From Caballeronia arvi (GTDB taxonomy: Bacteria > Pseudomonadota > Gammaproteobacteria > Burkholderiales > Burkholderiaceae): a stretch of 64,000 nt of DNA. The stretch lies in assembly GCF_001544695.2 (NCBI RefSeq), contig NZ_FCOM02000032.1, forward strand, positions 25,998 to 89,997. The letters run 5' to 3'. Position 1 is the stretch's first letter, and each line of letters begins with the position of its first letter. The notes under the pieces are model-generated. The model was not told where the DNA came from, did not search any database, and was given only the letters and a program-made list of their open reading frames with translations. This document shows, piece after piece, positions 63,872 through 64,000 of this stretch. The position numbers and the translations under genes are program-made.

Positions 63872-64000
63872 TGTATAGACCGGGGACATGGTTGACAGAT
63901 TTGGCGGGGACATGGTTGACACTTTTGGGCATCGAAATGCCTGGACTGACCATGCCTTGGAACCCGCAAAACACCATGCAACTTCGCCTCGAATTCGTCA
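63872..64000 (+). mobile_element. Left end of an IS481-family insertion sequence (partial)
   Basis: From TGTATAGACC (63872) the sequence contains GGGGACATGGTTGACA twice (63882-63897 and 63906-63921), and an ATG opens a frame encoding PWNPQNTMQLRLEFV, resembling IS481-type transposase N-termini. The window ends inside the element, so the right end is not seen. Confidence 0.75.
63952..64000 (+). CDS. IS481-type transposase (N-terminal fragment)
   Basis: Reads MPWNPQNTMQLRLEFV up to the window edge. An alternative ATG lies at 63937. The N-terminus of IS481 transposases has a helix-turn-helix for DNA binding; only the first residues are seen here. Confidence 0.7.
   Translation, partial: MPWNPQNTMQLRLEFV

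Overview
The window is a gene-dense, GC-rich stretch of a bacterial chromosome. Protein sequences and gene order point to a betaproteobacterium of the family Burkholderiaceae, most likely Caballeronia, Paraburkholderia or Burkholderia. Supporting features are the rpsF-priB-rpsR-rplI operon with dnaB behind it, the pit/DUF47 pair, the sbp-cysT-cysW-cysA-cysB operon, gcl-hyi-glxR, lexA with a two-box SOS operator, and many small Burkholderia-type hypothetical genes. The genus is an inference from remembered family resemblance; no search was run.

Layout. 1-5055: 3' part of a PhoH-like ATPase, an NlpC/P60 lipoprotein, an SDR that lacks the usual catalytic residues, and the phosphate transporter Pit with its DUF47 partner. 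5196-8290: dnaB and the ribosomal operon rpsF-priB-rpsR-rplI, with a promoter and a possible S6:S18 leader hairpin. 8313-12990: a LysR regulator divergent from the glyoxylate-to-glycerate genes gcl, hyi and glxR. 13301-14842: a BON-LysM protein and an L-asparaginase. 14874-19815: sulfate uptake operon ending in cysB. 20007-24649: lexA with two LexA boxes, small unknowns, a universal stress protein and a NodIJ-type ABC exporter. 24706-30739: 6-phosphogluconate dehydrogenase, transketolase, an aldo/keto reductase and an MFS pump. 30745-36763: accessory-looking region with a HigBA-type toxin-antitoxin pair, a small envelope cluster with a lytic transglycosylase, an SDR and a methyltransferase flanking a perfect 10-bp-arm palindrome, and three small unknown genes. 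36942-44346: dusA, tRNA-His, an acyl-CoA hydratase/hydrolase with a TetR regulator, several small unknowns, EmrE, a UPF0303 protein and the initiator tRNA-fMet. 44550-48430: a copper-handling trio (DUF2946, CopC, PCuAC) and penicillin-binding protein 1A. 48918-57657: an RHH-like protein, PspA with a TPR partner, GlgX, DUF2252, MscL, dodecin and a 39-codon candidate micro-gene. 57732-63778: a BMP-family nucleoside-type ABC importer with a divergent LysR regulator. From 63872 the window runs into an IS481-type insertion sequence.

Most of the window is ordinary core genome. I found no CRISPR array, prophage, secretion system or clear new multi-gene defence system. The items most worth a second look are the 25-bp palindrome at 34495-34519, the toxin gene that appears to start at CTG (31369), the catalytically atypical SDR (2488-3294), the 11-bp-phased TTAA repeats upstream of pspA, the Trp/Phe-rich micro-gene at 51680-51799, and the small uncharacterised clusters at 31974-33591 and 35683-36763.
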